Shown: positions 8,265 to 18,446, counted from the first letter of the stretch. The stretch is 36,806 nt of DNA from Clostridia bacterium (GCA_017461385.1 JAFTXZ010000001.1:1-36806); one strand, 5' to 3'. Made by a program: numbers and translations. The notes: generated from the sequence alone by a model not told the origin.

Positions 8265-8552
8265 TTAAACGCCCTGTGGCTCCTCAAACTCTGCATTTTC
8301 AAGTCCCTCAAAGTAAGCCTTGATTACAGCGCCCTCAAGCTCTGCTCTAAATTCTGCATTGATTGGATGAACTATATCTCTGTATGTTCCATCTGGATTC
8401 TTGCGACTTGGCATTACTATAAAAAACTTGTCCTTTGCATTGATAACCTTGATGTCATGAACGGCTAAAGCACCATCAAACGTAACTGATACAACTGCCT
8501 TCATTGGTCCCTCGTTGAAAAATTTTCTGATTTTAATGTCTGTAATAATCAT
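8265..8552 (-). CDS. spoVG: SpoVG, RNA/DNA-binding sporulation and division regulator
   Basis: This 95-residue protein matches SpoVG along its whole length. It opens with the MIITDIKIRKFFNEGPMKAV-type start and continues with VSVTFDGALAVHDIKVI. The KDKFFIVMPSRKNPDGTYRD segment is the conserved core and is followed by DIVHPINAEFR and a C-terminal helix. SpoVG is a small nucleic-acid-binding protein affecting asymmetric septation, capsule and virulence regulation in Firmicutes. The ribosome site GGAGG lies just upstream of ATG 8552. The gene is monocistronic, with a terminator immediately after it. In Bacillus the promoter uses sigma-H; no convincing sigma-H box was found here. Confidence 0.96.
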   Translation of the reverse strand: MIITDIKIRKFFNEGPMKAVVSVTFDGALAVHDIKVINAKDKFFIVMPSRKNPDGTYRDIVHPINAEFRAELEGAVIKAYFEGLENAEFEEPQGV

Positions 8553-8575
8553 TTTAATTTCCTCCGTTTAGTGCT

Positions 8576-8642
8576 AGCTAAGGTTTTTTGCCACAGGAAG
8601 CAATCATTTCCTTAGCTTGAATAATTTGACATAACTATTATA
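8576..8642 (-). promoter_or_regulatory. spoVG leader: candidate -10 and inverted repeat
   Basis: The 200-base divergent spoVG/murC gap holds a minus-strand TATAAT (8642-8637), with only a weak TCAATT at -35 spacing. It is followed in the leader by perfect inverted repeats AGCTAAGG (8576-8583) and CCTTAGCT (8610-8617), which enclose a second imperfect repeat GGAA...TTTCC. This could fold as an extended hairpin just before the spoVG ribosome site. No clear plus-strand promoter for murC was found; TTGAAA (8673-8678) with TAAAAA (8695-8700) is a weak candidate. Confidence 0.4.
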
Positions 8643-8752
8643 ACAATCGAATGTGAATAAATTGAGTACAATTTGAAATGATTATGTGAAAATGTAAAAA
8701 ATTTTTTGTATATTTTTGTTGGTATTTATCATTTTTTAGGAGGTTTTCTGTT

Positions 8753-10108
8753 ATGGCACTAGAAAACACACATTTTTCTTTCCTAGAGCTTCACAATTTG
8801 TTTACAAACGCAAGGCAAATTTTCTTTATAGGAATAGGTGGGGTTAGCATGAGCACCCTTGCCGATTATTCGCTGAACAAGGGAAAAGTAGTGTTTGGCT
8901 ATGATAGGTGCAGAAATACTACGACTAAGAGGCTGGAGGGACTTTGTCATATTACCTACAAATCCACCCCAGATAACGTAGATGGTATGGACTTAGTCGT
9001 ATACTCAAATGCAATTGACAAGAATAATTTTGAATACAAGCGTGCCAGAGAAAAGAAAATTCCAACTGTTTCCAGAGCCAATTTATTAGGCTATTTTATT
9101 TCTCAATATGAAACAAAAATAGGAATTTGTGGCATGCATGGAAAAAGCACCACAACTGCTATGCTGGAGGTGATTTTTAGCTACGCATCAAGAGGGCCAA
9201 GCGTATTTTGTGGCGCTAAAATGAAGAACGTAGGCGCAAATAGTATTTTTGGCAAGGGACGTGTCTGTATTTTTGAGGCGTGTGAATATCAAGACTCATT
9301 TTTATCCCTGCCTGTTACAGATGCAGGAATACTAAACATTGAGCTGGACCATCCTGATTATTTTTCTTCAATTGAGCAAATCAAGCAATCCTTTAATCGC
9401 TTTGTCAAAAATGCTGAGCGTGTTTACATAAACGCTGACGACCAACATTCAAAGGGTATTACGCACGAAAACATAATAACCTATGGTATGATAAACGATT
9501 CCGAGTATTTTGGCAAGCTAGAGAAAAATGACAGTGGGATAGAGCTAGTGGTTTATCACAAGGGAGCGACACTATTGAAAATCAAGCCAAAATTGGCTGG
9601 CAAGCACTTTGCCTACGACTACCTTTGCGCTGTTGCTGTTTCTCACAGGAGCAACATTGCACCTTGTATCATTTCTCAAGCATTAAACAGCTTTTCAGGA
9701 GTCGCAGATAGACTGGATTTTGTCAAAAAAACGGACACAGGTGTCGAGATTTTCAGAGATTACGCCCATCACCCCAGTGAAATCAAATGCTCTATCGAAT
9801 CACTTTTAAGCCTCGGTAAGGACAATGTTTTATGCGTGTTTCAGCCTCACACCTATTCAAGAAGCGTTAAGCTCTACAAGGAGTTTACTAAGGCCTTTTT
9901 GGGCGCCTCAAAGATTATATTTCTTCCCACATACAAGGCACGCGAGACTAACGCTCTAGGTCTTGACGAGAATAAATTTGCATTTGATTGCGGTGGTACT
10001 CTCGTTGAAAGCATTCAAGAGATCGCTTCGCTAATTTTAAGTGGGCAATACAAAACCGTGCTTATAGCCTCGGCAGGCGATCTTTTTGGTCTTATGGACC
10101 TGATTTAG
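8753..10108 (+). CDS. murC: UDP-N-acetylmuramate--L-alanine ligase (MurC)
   Basis: This 451-residue Mur ligase adds L-alanine to UDP-MurNAc in the cytoplasmic phase of peptidoglycan synthesis. The N-terminal Rossmann domain has FIGIGGVSMS (25-34), where most MurC proteins have GIGGxGMS. The ATP-binding loop is GICGMHGKSTTT (124-135). The MurC-specific acidic motif EACEYQDSFL is followed by NIELDHPDYF, and the C-terminal domain carries DYAHHPSEI and FQPHTYSR. The usual GVxRRFE segment reads GVADRLDF, so this copy is somewhat divergent; a paralogue elsewhere cannot be excluded. The strong AGGAGG ribosome site lies before ATG 8753. It is flanked by the divergent spoVG gene and a methyltransferase with its own promoter. 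Confidence 0.92.
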   Translation: MALENTHFSFLELHNLFTNARQIFFIGIGGVSMSTLADYSLNKGKVVFGYDRCRNTTTKRLEGLCHITYKSTPDNVDGMDLVVYSNAIDKNNFEYKRAREKKIPTVSRANLLGYFISQYETKIGICGMHGKSTTTAMLEVIFSYASRGPSVFCGAKMKNVGANSIFGKGRVCIFEACEYQDSFLSLPVTDAGILNIELDHPDYFSSIEQIKQSFNRFVKNAERVYINADDQHSKGITHENIITYGMINDSEYFGKLEKNDSGIELVVYHKGATLLKIKPKLAGKHFAYDYLCAVAVSHRSNIAPCIISQALNSFSGVADRLDFVKKTDTGVEIFRDYAHHPSEIKCSIESLLSLGKDNVLCVFQPHTYSRSVKLYKEFTKAFLGASKIIFLPTYKARETNALGLDENKFAFDCGGTLVESIQEIASLILSGQYKTVLIASAGDLFGLMDLI

Positions 10109-10131
10109 TGTACATTTCTTTTGCAAATACC

Positions 10132-10160
10132 TTTACATTAGCTAAGTTTTGTGTTAAAAT
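10132..10160 (+). promoter_or_regulatory. Sigma-A promoter of the methyltransferase-hslO operon
   Basis: TTTACA (10132-10137) and TAAAAT (10155-10160) are separated by 17 bases, with TGTG just before the -10 region. It lies 30 bases upstream of the GTG start. Confidence 0.8.
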
Positions 10161-10190
10161 AGTTAAGAATTCAAAGGGAGGTGCTTTTTC

Positions 10191-10946
10191 GTGAAGCAGT
10201 ACGCATCACTTGCCTCTGTCTATGACAGACTTAACTACGGCTGTGACTATGAAAAAATTGCCAATTTTTTGGCAAGTGAAATCAAGGAAAACGAAAGGGT
10301 AAGCTCCTCATTGGTGCTTGACCTTGCCTGTGGCACAGGTAGGCTTACGTTTCTTTTGAGAGATCGTGGCTTTGATATGACTGGCATAGATTTAAGCGAG
10401 GAAATGCTTTCGCAAGCAAAGGCGCTCTGCCACAAGGAGGGTGTCAGCGATATTCTATGGCTTTGCCAGGATATGCGCTCCTTTGAGCTTTATGGCACAG
10501 TTGATGCCTGCGTTTGCACACTGGATAGCATAAATTATCTGACTAAGCTGAGCGACGTAAAAAAATGCTTCTCACTGGTTCATAATTATCTTATCCCCGA
10601 TGGAGTGTTTGTTTTCGATGTAAATACTCCAAAGAGATTTAAGGGATTTTATGGGTGTAACGACTATATTGTCGAGGGCGACACCACGCTTCTCGCTTGG
10701 CAAAATGACTACAACGAAAAGTCCAAGCTTTGCAAATTTTACTTAAGTATTTTTGAGGAGCAGGCTGATGGCTCATATCAAAGATATGATGAGGTTCAAA
10801 CGGAAAAATGCTACACAAAAAAGCAAATTGAAAGCGCGCTTTTGGAATGTGGCTTTGAGATTTTGCACGTTTATGGAGATTATGAAAAGAAAAATGCAGA
10901 TGAGCACTGTGATAAATGGTGTTTTACTGTAAGATGTAAAAAATAA
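10191..10946 (+). CDS. Class I SAM-dependent methyltransferase
   Basis: The start is GTG 10191, chosen because AAAGGGAGGTG lies 7-8 bases upstream. The 251-residue protein carries motif I VLDLACGTG (42-50) and the acidic loop GIDLSEEML after the second strand. Motif II-like text CQDMRSFELYGTVDACVC and the post-motif segment IPDGVFVFDVNTP are also present. The N-terminal YASLASVYDRLNYGCDYEK is typical of small-molecule or tRNA methyltransferases in Firmicutes. The substrate is not identifiable. It is followed after 11 bases by hslO and is probably co-transcribed with it. Confidence 0.88.
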   Translation: MKQYASLASVYDRLNYGCDYEKIANFLASEIKENERVSSSLVLDLACGTGRLTFLLRDRGFDMTGIDLSEEMLSQAKALCHKEGVSDILWLCQDMRSFELYGTVDACVCTLDSINYLTKLSDVKKCFSLVHNYLIPDGVFVFDVNTPKRFKGFYGCNDYIVEGDTTLLAWQNDYNEKSKLCKFYLSIFEEQADGSYQRYDEVQTEKCYTKKQIESALLECGFEILHVYGDYEKKNADEHCDKWCFTVRCKK

Positions 10947-10957
10947 AGGTGGTAAAT

Positions 10958-11845
10958 ATGTCAACTATTCTGCGCGCAATGACACGAGATGGAAGCGCCC
11001 GTGCCTACGTTATAAATTCAACTGATATTGTTAATCAAGCAGTTAACTATCACAACACCTCTCCCACTGCTACTGCTCTTTTAGGCAGGCTGATTACAGC
11101 TACGTCTGTTATGGGAACTATGCTTCCCGAGGACGGATGTTCCATAACAGTGGCTATTCGCGGAAACGGCTCTGCCGGAACGACCCTTTGCGTTAGCGAT
11201 TACTACGGAAACGTTAAGGGCTATATAGCTAATCCATGTGCTGATAAGCCCTTGAAGCCAAACGGCAAGCTTGACGTTTCTGGAATTGTTGGCGGCGGTA
11301 TTCTTTCGGTTTCAAAGGACGTAGGTGACGAGGTTCCTTACAACGGAAACATTGAGCTTGTTTCTGGTGAGGTTGCCGAGGACATTGCACAATATTATGC
11401 AACTAGTGAGCAGACTCCTACCCTTTGTGCTCTTGGCGTTTTGGTCGGTAAGGACTACAAATGTCAAGCCTCTGGTGGTGTGTTCATTCAGCTTCTGCCA
11501 TTTCCCGACGAGGATGTCATTACGAAGCTTGAGGAAAATGCTAAAAAGCTTAGTAACGTGTCTAATTTATTCGACCAAGGTCTTTCAAATGAGGACGTAC
11601 TAAAAATTGCTTTAGAGGGAATTGAATACGACCTTTTTGATGAGCTTGAGGTTAACTACAAATGTGATTGCTCAAGAGAAAGAACAGAGCGTGCTCTTTT
11701 AAGCCTAGGCAAGATTGAGGTTGAAAAAATATTCAAGGAGCAAAAGGATGAGGGCAAGGATGAGCTTATTACTCTTGACTGCCATTTCTGTAATAAAAAG
11801 TATGAATTCACCAAGGAGCAAGCCTTAAAGCTATTCAATAAATAA
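10958..11845 (+). CDS. hslO: Hsp33 redox-regulated holdase chaperone
   Basis: Start chosen at ATG 10958 (MSTILRAMTRDG) with AAAGGTGG upstream; a GTG at 10949 in frame overlaps that ribosome site and is unlikely. The 295-residue protein is Hsp33, a cytoplasmic chaperone activated by oxidation. The C-terminal zinc switch is complete: C236-D-C238 and C275-H-F-C278. The core contains the expected RLITATSVMGTML and the GIVGGGILSVSKD sheet. Oxidation of the four cysteines releases zinc and unfolds the linker. It is the second gene of the operon and ends in a strong terminator. Confidence 0.96.
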   Translation: MSTILRAMTRDGSARAYVINSTDIVNQAVNYHNTSPTATALLGRLITATSVMGTMLPEDGCSITVAIRGNGSAGTTLCVSDYYGNVKGYIANPCADKPLKPNGKLDVSGIVGGGILSVSKDVGDEVPYNGNIELVSGEVAEDIAQYYATSEQTPTLCALGVLVGKDYKCQASGGVFIQLLPFPDEDVITKLEENAKKLSNVSNLFDQGLSNEDVLKIALEGIEYDLFDELEVNYKCDCSRERTERALLSLGKIEVEKIFKEQKDEGKDELITLDCHFCNKKYEFTKEQALKLFNK

Positions 11846-11851
11846 TACATG

Positions 11852-11883
11852 GGGCAGGCGCAAAAAGCGTCTGCCCTTTTTAC
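11852..11883 (+). terminator. Terminator after hslO
   Basis: GGGCAGGCGC (11852-11861) pairs with GCGTCTGCCC (11867-11876) with one G-U pair and loop AAAAA, followed by TTTTTT. It begins 6 bases past the stop. Confidence 0.92.
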
Positions 11884-11905
11884 AAATTTTCCTGCAAAAA
11901 ATCTA

Positions 11906-11934
11906 TTTACTTTTATATATTTGTGTGCTAAAAT
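11906..11934 (+). promoter_or_regulatory. Sigma-A promoter of uvrB-uvrA
   Basis: TTTACT (11906-11911) and TAAAAT (11929-11934) with a 17-base spacer lie about 30 bases before the uvrB start. No GAAC-N4-GTTC LexA-type operator is present here. Confidence 0.78.
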
Positions 11935-11965
11935 AACTATACTATAACTACAAAAGGAGGACGAA

Positions 11966-13927
11966 ATGAGTAACTTCATATTAAAAAGCTCTTACAAGCC
12001 AACTGGCGACCAGCCACAGGCAATTGATGCTCTTACTAGAGGTATTTTGAACGGTGAAAGAGCCCAGACTCTACTTGGTGTTACTGGCTCAGGTAAAACC
12101 TTTACTATGGCTAACGTTATTGCCAACGTCAATCGTCCTACTATTATTTTCGAGCCAAACAAAACGCTTGCAGCACAGGTATGCTCGGAAATGCGTGAGC
12201 TTTTCCCCGATGCAGCAGTTGAATATTTTGTTTCCTATTACGATTACTATCAGCCAGAGGCTTATATTCCTGGCAAGGATATGTATATCGAAAAGGACGC
12301 TATGGTAAACGATGAGATTGATAAGCTAAGACACAGCGCAACAAGCTCTCTTTTTGAACGACGAGACGTAATAATTGTTGCCAGTGTTTCATGTATCTAC
12401 TCCCTTGGTGATCCAAACGAATATCTGAATATGCAAATCGGTCTTCGCCAAGGTGGAGCTATGTCAAGAGATATGCTTGTCAAACAGCTTGTTGCTATGA
12501 GCTATGAAAGAAATGACATAAATTTTATTCGTAATAAGTTCAGAATTCGCGGGGACGTGGTTGAAATTCTACCCTCATCCTCTGGCGACAAGGCAATAAG
12601 AGTTGAGTTTTTTGGTGATGAAATTGAAAGAATTTGCGAAATTAACGTGCTTACAGGAGAGGTTATTCGCAATCTAAAATACACTGTTATATTCCCTGCT
12701 AACCACTACGTGGTTTCTCAGGATAAAAAAGAAGCTGCCCTTGAGCAAATCTATCAAGAAATGAAAGAAAGAGTCGCTTACTTCAAGTCAAGGGATAAGC
12801 TTATTGAGGCGCAACGAATAGAGGAAAGAACTAAATACGACATTGAAATGCTAAGGGAAATAGGCTTTTGCTCTGGAGTTGAAAACTATTCCCGCATTTT
12901 ATCTGGCCGAGCGCCTGGCTCAACCCCATATACTCTGCTTGACTATTTCCCCAAGGACTATATTATGTTCATTGACGAAAGCCACGTTAGTGTACCACAA
13001 ATCCGTGGTATGAGTGGTGGAGATTTAGCAAGAAAAACCAACCTTATTGAATACGGCTTCCGTCTTCCATCGGCTTATGATAACAGACCCTTGAATTTTG
13101 ATGAATTTACAAGCAAAATCAATCAAGTGGTGTTTGTTTCAGCTACGCCGTCCGAATACGAAAAGGAGCAATCCAGCACTATTGCAGAGCAATTAATTCG
13201 TCCAACTGGTCTTGTTGACCCAGAGGTTATTGTACGCCCTATTGCAACACAGGTTGACGACGTGCTTGGTGAAATTAAGCTAAGAGTTGAAAAGGGTGAA
13301 AAGGTTTTAGTTACTACCCTTACAACAAAAATGGCTGAGGATCTAACAGAATTTATTCGTGGAAACGAAATTAGTGCAAAGTATATTCACCACAACGTTG
13401 ATACGATGGAAAGAATGGAAATTATACGAGGACTTCGCGTTGGCGAGTTTGACGTACTGGTGGGAATCAATCTGCTTCGCGAGGGACTTGACATTCCAGA
13501 GGTTTCTCTAGTTGCCATTCTCGATGCAGACAAGGAAGGTCTTTTCCGTTCTGAAACCTCGCTTATTCAGACAATCGGCCGTGCAGCAAGAAATGCAAAC
13601 GGTCAAGTTATTATGTATGCAGACAAAATAACAAAATCAATGAAAAACGCTATTGGCGAGACTAATCGTAGGCGTCAGATTCAAATGGAATACAACCAAC
13701 AGAATGGAATCATTCCAAGAACTATTATTAAAGACGTTTATGACGTTATAGATCTTGGCAAAAAGAGCGAGGAGAAAAAGAAGACTAAGCTTTCTAAGGC
13801 TGACAAGGAAAGACTTATTGAGGAGTACACAAGAGAAATGCGCTCTGCCTCCTCCAAGCTCGATTTTGAAAGAGCTGCTTACTTCCGTGACAGAATCAAG
13901 GAGCTTCGCGCTTCCGTAAAGAAATAA
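11966..13927 (+). CDS. uvrB: Excinuclease ABC subunit B
   Basis: This 653-residue protein is UvrB, the damage-verifying helicase-like subunit of nucleotide excision repair. Walker A is GVTGSGKT (about 38-45). The damage-probing beta-hairpin is [12 protein letters not shown] (about 92-103). Helicase motifs include the DESH box in [19 protein letters not shown], and the motif V/VI text [14 protein letters not shown] and QTIGRAARN. The C-terminal UVR domain ([16 protein letters not shown]) contacts UvrC. The length is normal. The ribosome site AAAGGAGG precedes ATG 11966. It is followed by uvrA after 17 bases in the usual uvrBA order; uvrC is not in the window. Confidence 0.98.
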   Translation: MSNFILKSSYKPTGDQPQAIDALTRGILNGERAQTLLGVTGSGKTFTMANVIANVNRPTIIFEPNKTLAAQVCSEMRELFPDAAVEYFVSYYDYYQPEAYIPGKDMYIEKDAMVNDEIDKLRHSATSSLFERRDVIIVASVSCIYSLGDPNEYLNMQIGLRQGGAMSRDMLVKQLVAMSYERNDINFIRNKFRIRGDVVEILPSSSGDKAIRVEFFGDEIERICEINVLTGEVIRNLKYTVIFPANHYVVSQDKKEAALEQIYQEMKERVAYFKSRDKLIEAQRIEERTKYDIEMLREIGFCSGVENYSRILSGRAPGSTPYTLLDYFPKDYIMFIDESHVSVPQIRGMSGGDLARKTNLIEYGFRLPSAYDNRPLNFDEFTSKINQVVFVSATPSEYEKEQSSTIAEQLIRPTGLVDPEVIVRPIATQVDDVLGEIKLRVEKGEKVLVTTLTTKMAEDLTEFIRGNEISAKYIHHNVDTMERMEIIRGLRVGEFDVLVGINLLREGLDIPEVSLVAILDADKEGLFRSETSLIQTIGRAARNANGQVIMYADKITKSMKNAIGETNRRRQIQMEYNQQNGIIPRTIIKDVYDVIDLGKKSEEKKKTKLSKADKERLIEEYTREMRSASSKLDFERAAYFRDRIKELRASVKK

Positions 13928-13944
13928 ATCGTAAAGGATAAAAA

Positions 13945-16779
13945 ATGAAGGATAAAATCGAAATTAGAGGTGCAAGGGTTAACAACCTAAAAAACATTGA
14001 CGTTACCATTCCTCGTGATAAGCTTGTTATTTTAACAGGTCTTTCTGGCTCTGGAAAGTCCTCCCTGGCCTTCGATACTATTTATGCAGAGGGACACAGG
14101 CGCTTTGTTGAGTCCTTGTCCTCGTATGCAAGACAGTTTTTAGGTCAGCTTGATAAGCCCGACGTTGACACCATTGAGGGCTTATCTCCTGCTATTTCCA
14201 TTGACCAAAAAACCACCTCGAAGAACCCACGCTCAACCGTTGGTACAGTTACGGAGATTTACGATTACCTAAGGCTTCTATACGCAAGGCTTGGCGTTGT
14301 TCACTGCCCCGTATGCGGTAAGGAAATCAAGCAACAGAGTGTTGACCAAATCATAGATAGAATTTTAGAATTTCCAGAGGGTGAAAGGTTTTTAGTTCTT
14401 GCCCCTGTTGTTAAGGGCAAAAAGGGACGGCACGAAAAGGTTATTGCCGATGCAAGAAAAAACGGATATGCAAGACTCAGAATAGATGGCACAATTTACG
14501 ATCTTAACGAGGATATTGAGCTAGAGCTTACTAAAAAGCATAGCATTGATATTGTCGTTGACCGTTTGGTTATGAAGGAAGGGCTTCGCCCTCGTCTTGC
14601 CGACTCTGTTGAAAATGCTCTAAAGGCTAGTGACGGACGAGTTAACGTTCTTACTGTTCCAAGAGATGGTGAGGAGAAGGAATACGAATTCTCAACAAAT
14701 TACGCCTGTGAGGAGCACGGAATAAGCTTTGGTGCTCTTGAGCCAAGGTCATTTTCCTTTAACAACCCGTTTGGTGCTTGTCCTCACTGCCTTGGAATTG
14801 GCGAGATGAGAAATATTTCACCCGACAAAATAATTCCAGACAAGTCTCTTTCGCTTACTGAGGGTGCTATTCAAGTAAACGGCTTCAAGTCAATTGACAA
14901 GGAAAGCTGGTCAGGTCCGCTTCTTATGGCTGTCGGTGAGCGAATTGGTGTCTCCATTGACACTCCCATTAAGGACTATACCAAGGCTCAATTAGATGCG
15001 CTTTTATATGGTACTGGTGATGAATACTACACAATTGATAGATATTTTGCCAAGCAACTCAAAAGACAAACCGTCAAATTTGAGGGAATTATAAAGACTA
15101 TAGAATCCCGTATGAGTGTATTTGATACGGAGTACTATGAGCAATTTATTGAGGAGGTTCCTTGCCCTGTATGTAAGGGACAAAGGCTCAACGAGCAAGC
15201 GCTTTCAGTTAAGGTTGGTGGCAAGAACATCGACGAATTCTGTAGAATGTCTATTTCCTCAGCTCTTGATTTTGTGAGCTCCCTAAAATACGAGGGCGGA
15301 CAAGCAAAGATTGCTACAGAAATATTAAAGGAAATCAAGGCAAGGCTAGGCTTTTTGAAAAGCGTCGGTCTTGAATATCTAACGCTTGCTAGAAAATCTG
15401 CCACACTTTCTGGTGGTGAAGCGCAAAGGATAAGGCTTGCTACACAAATCGGCTCATCTCTTGTGGGAGTTCTTTATATTCTTGACGAGCCAAGCATTGG
15501 CTTGCATCAGCGAGATAACTCCAAGCTGATAGATACATTAAAGAAGCTTCGAGACGTGGGAAATAGCGTTATCGTAGTTGAGCATGATGAGGAAACTATG
15601 CTTGCATCAGACTACATCGTGGATATTGGTCCTTATGCAGGCGTTCACGGTGGAGAGGTGGTTGCCTGTGGCACTCCTAAGGAAATTATGGAAAATGAAC
15701 ATTCCATTACTGGTGCTTACCTCTCAGGTAAGAAAAAAATAGAAATACCAAAGGAAAGAAGAAGGGGCAACGGAAATATCCTTAAGGTTATTGGTGCAAG
15801 AGAAAATAATCTAAAGGGAATTGACGTAGAATTACCCCTTGGCTGTTTCGTGGCAGTTACAGGTGTTTCAGGCTCTGGAAAATCCTCTCTTGTAAACAGA
15901 ATTATTCTTCAAAGCCTTGCTAAGCAATTGAACAGAGCTATCACCTATCCAGGTAAGCACGATAGGATTGAGGGCTATGAGGCTCTTGACAAGGTTATTG
16001 CCATAGACCAATCTCCAATTGGTAGAACTCCTAGGTCAAATCCAGCCACTTATACGGGCTTATTTTCTGAAATAAGAGATTTATTTGCAAAGACGCCTGA
16101 TGCAAAGATGCGCTCCTTTGGCCCTGGTCGCTTTTCCTTCAACGTAAAGGGAGGACGATGTGAAAGCTGTGAGGGCGATGGCGTTAAGAAGATCGAAATG
16201 CATTTTCTTCCTGACGTTTACGTAAAGTGTGACGTATGCAAGGGTAAGCGCTATAACAAGGACACTCTCGAGGTCAAATTCAAGGGAAAGAATATATCTG
16301 ACGTGCTTGAAATGACTGCCGAGGAGGGCGCCTCCTTCTTTAGTGAAATACCAACCATTTCCAAAAAGCTACAAACAATTTGTGACGTAGGACTCGGTTA
16401 CATTAAGATAGGTCAATCCTCTACTACCCTATCAGGTGGTGAGGCTCAGAGGGTTAAGCTGGCAACAGAGCTTTCCAAGCGCTCAACGGGAAAAACCATT
16501 TACATTCTTGACGAGCCTACAACCGGCTTACATGCAGAGGACGTTAAAAAGCTCATTTCCGTTTTACAAAGGCTTGTTGACGCAGGAAATAGCGTTGTGG
16601 TTATCGAGCACAATCTTGACGTTATCAAAACTGCTGACTATATCATTGATATGGGTCCCGAGGGTGGAGACGGTGGCGGAACCGTTGTTGCCACAGGTAC
16701 GCCCGAGGAGGTTGCTAAGAATCCTAATTCCTACACAGGAATTTACGTTAAAAAGGCTCTTAACGACTATAAAGACTAA
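13945..16779 (+). CDS. uvrA: Excinuclease ABC subunit A
   Basis: This 944-residue protein is UvrA, the ABC-type ATPase that scans DNA for lesions and loads UvrB. The first Walker A is [14 protein letters not shown] (about residue 32) and the second [12 protein letters not shown] (about 645). Both composite signature/Walker B pairs are present: [13 protein letters not shown]...LYILDEPS and [13 protein letters not shown]...IYILDEPT. Zinc-module CxxC pairs include CPHC, CPVCKGQ, CESC and [10 protein letters not shown]. The length is typical. A poor ribosome site (AAAGGA) precedes ATG 13945, so the gene probably depends on uvrB transcription. The gene ends at a strong bidirectional terminator. 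Confidence 0.98.
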   Translation: MKDKIEIRGARVNNLKNIDVTIPRDKLVILTGLSGSGKSSLAFDTIYAEGHRRFVESLSSYARQFLGQLDKPDVDTIEGLSPAISIDQKTTSKNPRSTVGTVTEIYDYLRLLYARLGVVHCPVCGKEIKQQSVDQIIDRILEFPEGERFLVLAPVVKGKKGRHEKVIADARKNGYARLRIDGTIYDLNEDIELELTKKHSIDIVVDRLVMKEGLRPRLADSVENALKASDGRVNVLTVPRDGEEKEYEFSTNYACEEHGISFGALEPRSFSFNNPFGACPHCLGIGEMRNISPDKIIPDKSLSLTEGAIQVNGFKSIDKESWSGPLLMAVGERIGVSIDTPIKDYTKAQLDALLYGTGDEYYTIDRYFAKQLKRQTVKFEGIIKTIESRMSVFDTEYYEQFIEEVPCPVCKGQRLNEQALSVKVGGKNIDEFCRMSISSALDFVSSLKYEGGQAKIATEILKEIKARLGFLKSVGLEYLTLARKSATLSGGEAQRIRLATQIGSSLVGVLYILDEPSIGLHQRDNSKLIDTLKKLRDVGNSVIVVEHDEETMLASDYIVDIGPYAGVHGGEVVACGTPKEIMENEHSITGAYLSGKKKIEIPKERRRGNGNILKVIGARENNLKGIDVELPLGCFVAVTGVSGSGKSSLVNRIILQSLAKQLNRAITYPGKHDRIEGYEALDKVIAIDQSPIGRTPRSNPATYTGLFSEIRDLFAKTPDAKMRSFGPGRFSFNVKGGRCESCEGDGVKKIEMHFLPDVYVKCDVCKGKRYNKDTLEVKFKGKNISDVLEMTAEEGASFFSEIPTISKKLQTICDVGLGYIKIGQSSTTLSGGEAQRVKLATELSKRSTGKTIYILDEPTTGLHAEDVKKLISVLQRLVDAGNSVVVIEHNLDVIKTADYIIDMGPEGGDGGGTVVATGTPEEVAKNPNSYTGIYVKKALNDYKD

Positions 16780-16780
16780 A

Positions 16781-16825
16781 AACAGACACAGGGTAAGCCA
16801 AATTTGGCTTACCCTGTGTTTTTAT
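16781..16825. terminator. Bidirectional terminator between uvrA and the SipL-like gene
   Basis: ACACAGGGTAAGCC (16786-16799) and GGCTTACCCTGTGT (16806-16819) form a perfect 14-bp stem; the AAATTT between them could pair further. A TTTTT run follows on the plus strand and an interrupted T run on the minus strand. Confidence 0.9.
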
Positions 16826-16843
16826 GAAGCAAAGTTGATATGC

Positions 16844-18355
16844 TTATACTATGATGCTTTTGGGCAGTGAGCTTGATTGATTGTCAATCTCGTTTAGCTC
16901 AGTTAGCTTATTTACAGTTGTGTAATACTTTTTTGCAATTTTCCAAAGGGTATCGTCCTCTTTCGGAAAGTAAACTCGCGCACAGGATTGATCCTTTTTG
17001 ATTTCCTTGTCCCTTTTTATGCTTGCTCTATCCACTATTTCCTCATCTGCACGATTAAATACTAGATAGCTTGGGTAAATCTCGCAATTTATGTAAATCA
17101 TATCCTTGTCAAGCCTTGCACTTGCACCCAACGTGGAGAACGTGCACTTGCTTATTCCATTTGATATTTGACCTCCCAATTCAAGCTCGTACTTTAACGG
17201 TAGCTCATAGGTTTCACAAAGGTATTCTATCCCCTCGCCCTCTCCTGCTTCACTAATACCAAGCACGTTTACCAAAAGCTTGCCTGTTGCTATCATCTTG
17301 CCATTTTTTATTTCTGTTTTTTCGCAGGTTGGTGCTACAAGCGTATCTATTATGCTGGATATCTCCTTGCCCCTTCTCTTGATTCCCTCATTCAGAGTGA
17401 ATGATGAGCCCCCTGCCTTAACAAGACTATATATCGGTGTTTTTTTGTAGGTTACGTCCATTTCGTTTTTAGTTGAATATACATCCTCCAAAAGTATTAT
17501 CTGCTTATTCTCCATTGTCTGACACTCAAGCTCGCACACTAAATCAAAAAATAGCTGTGTGGAATTATCTGCCTCCTCATTGGAAATAGACAAGGAAACG
17601 CATCTTCCCACAACCCTTGCTACTTGGTTGTCTCCTAAATGCTCTACTTCAATTTCCTCGGCGATTGGCAGTGCTTTTGTTATTACCTTGACCTCTCCCT
17701 CTGACTCTACAAGGCACTTTACTACAGCCTCGCCACGAACCGACACTCGTCTTGACTCTGCTCTTGCTTCCTTAATGATTATGTTTGCATCACACCATAT
17801 CGGCTTAGCCTCCTTACCATCGTCAAGCTCTAGCTTATCGCTTAGTCTCACATTTGGTTGTTCTGCTACACAGAGGCTCATGCTGTTCACTGTCTTTGGC
17901 TTTCTTTCGAGATAAATTTCATCTGCGCTGGATTTTGAGCTTATTTCCTCCTCGATTTGCTCCTTACAGATAGGCGTTACTCTGCATTTCAATCTTGACT
18001 TTAAGGTTAGCTTTCTAGGTGCCGTTACCTTATACGTGGTTGAATCCACCTGTGCATCTACAAGAGTAAGGTGTGCGTTTTGTGGTAATGCTAGCTTTGT
18101 TTCATAGCTACTGTTTAGAGGAAGTGCATTTAGATTTCCCTCATCGTCTGTGTAGATCAACGAATAGGTTACACTACCCCCCAGCTCCAACATATTACCC
18201 TGCAAATATTTGCTCTCGGGTAATGCATCTGCCATCACACAAAGAACTCGTCTTACCTCTGGCACATAGTCGGGTAATGAAAATTCCTCACTGATATCGA
18301 TGGTGGACACAGCCTCCTGTGATACCGAAAGCAGGCTTATAGCTTTTTCATTCAT
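16844..18355 (-). CDS. SPOCS (DUF3794) and LysM protein, SipL-like spore coat morphogenesis factor
   Basis: This 503-residue protein has repeated SPOCS/DUF3794 text. The first block (about 1-120) holds EEFSLPDYVPEVRRVLCV followed by a LGGSVTYSLIYTDDEGNLNALPL strand pair. Related blocks follow near 150-260 and 300-420. The C-terminal 50 residues form a LysM domain: FPKEDDTLWKIAKKYYTTVNKL, then LNEIDN. This order matches SipL of Clostridioides difficile, which binds SpoIVA through LysM and localises coat assembly. No signal peptide is seen, which fits a mother-cell cytoplasmic protein. The ribosome site AAAGGAG precedes ATG 18355. A sigma-E-like promoter lies just upstream. The SipL role is inferred from architecture. 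Confidence 0.83.
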   Translation of the reverse strand: MNEKAISLLSVSQEAVSTIDISEEFSLPDYVPEVRRVLCVMADALPESKYLQGNMLELGGSVTYSLIYTDDEGNLNALPLNSSYETKLALPQNAHLTLVDAQVDSTTYKVTAPRKLTLKSRLKCRVTPICKEQIEEEISSKSSADEIYLERKPKTVNSMSLCVAEQPNVRLSDKLELDDGKEAKPIWCDANIIIKEARAESRRVSVRGEAVVKCLVESEGEVKVITKALPIAEEIEVEHLGDNQVARVVGRCVSLSISNEEADNSTQLFFDLVCELECQTMENKQIILLEDVYSTKNEMDVTYKKTPIYSLVKAGGSSFTLNEGIKRRGKEISSIIDTLVAPTCEKTEIKNGKMIATGKLLVNVLGISEAGEGEGIEYLCETYELPLKYELELGGQISNGISKCTFSTLGASARLDKDMIYINCEIYPSYLVFNRADEEIVDRASIKRDKEIKKDQSCARVYFPKEDDTLWKIAKKYYTTVNKLTELNEIDNQSSSLPKSIIV

Positions 18356-18387
18356 TTCTGTTCTCCTTTTTTATTTTCTGTTACTAA

Positions 18388-18416
18388 AGCCTATGCCTGT
18401 CTTTGTTCAAATATTA
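18388..18416 (-). promoter_or_regulatory. Candidate sigma-E promoter of the SipL-like gene
   Basis: On the minus strand TAATATT (18416-18410) matches the sigma-E -35 consensus KMATATT. CATAGGCT (18395-18388) matches 6 of 8 positions of CATACAMT, with a 14-base spacer. The start codon follows about 32 bases downstream. Confidence 0.6.
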
Positions 18417-18417
18417 C

Positions 18418-18446
18418 TTGACATATTATATTTTTAATGTTATAAT
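18418..18446 (+). promoter_or_regulatory. Sigma-A promoter of the serS operon
   Basis: Perfect -35 TTGACA (18418-18423) and perfect -10 TATAAT (18441-18446) have a 17-base spacer. The -35 box lies 1 base from the candidate sigma-E -35 box on the opposite strand. Confidence 0.92.

Noticed and set aside
11886-11965. LexA/SOS box upstream of uvrB
   Set aside because: No GAAC-N4-GTTC sequence is present between the terminator and the start codon.
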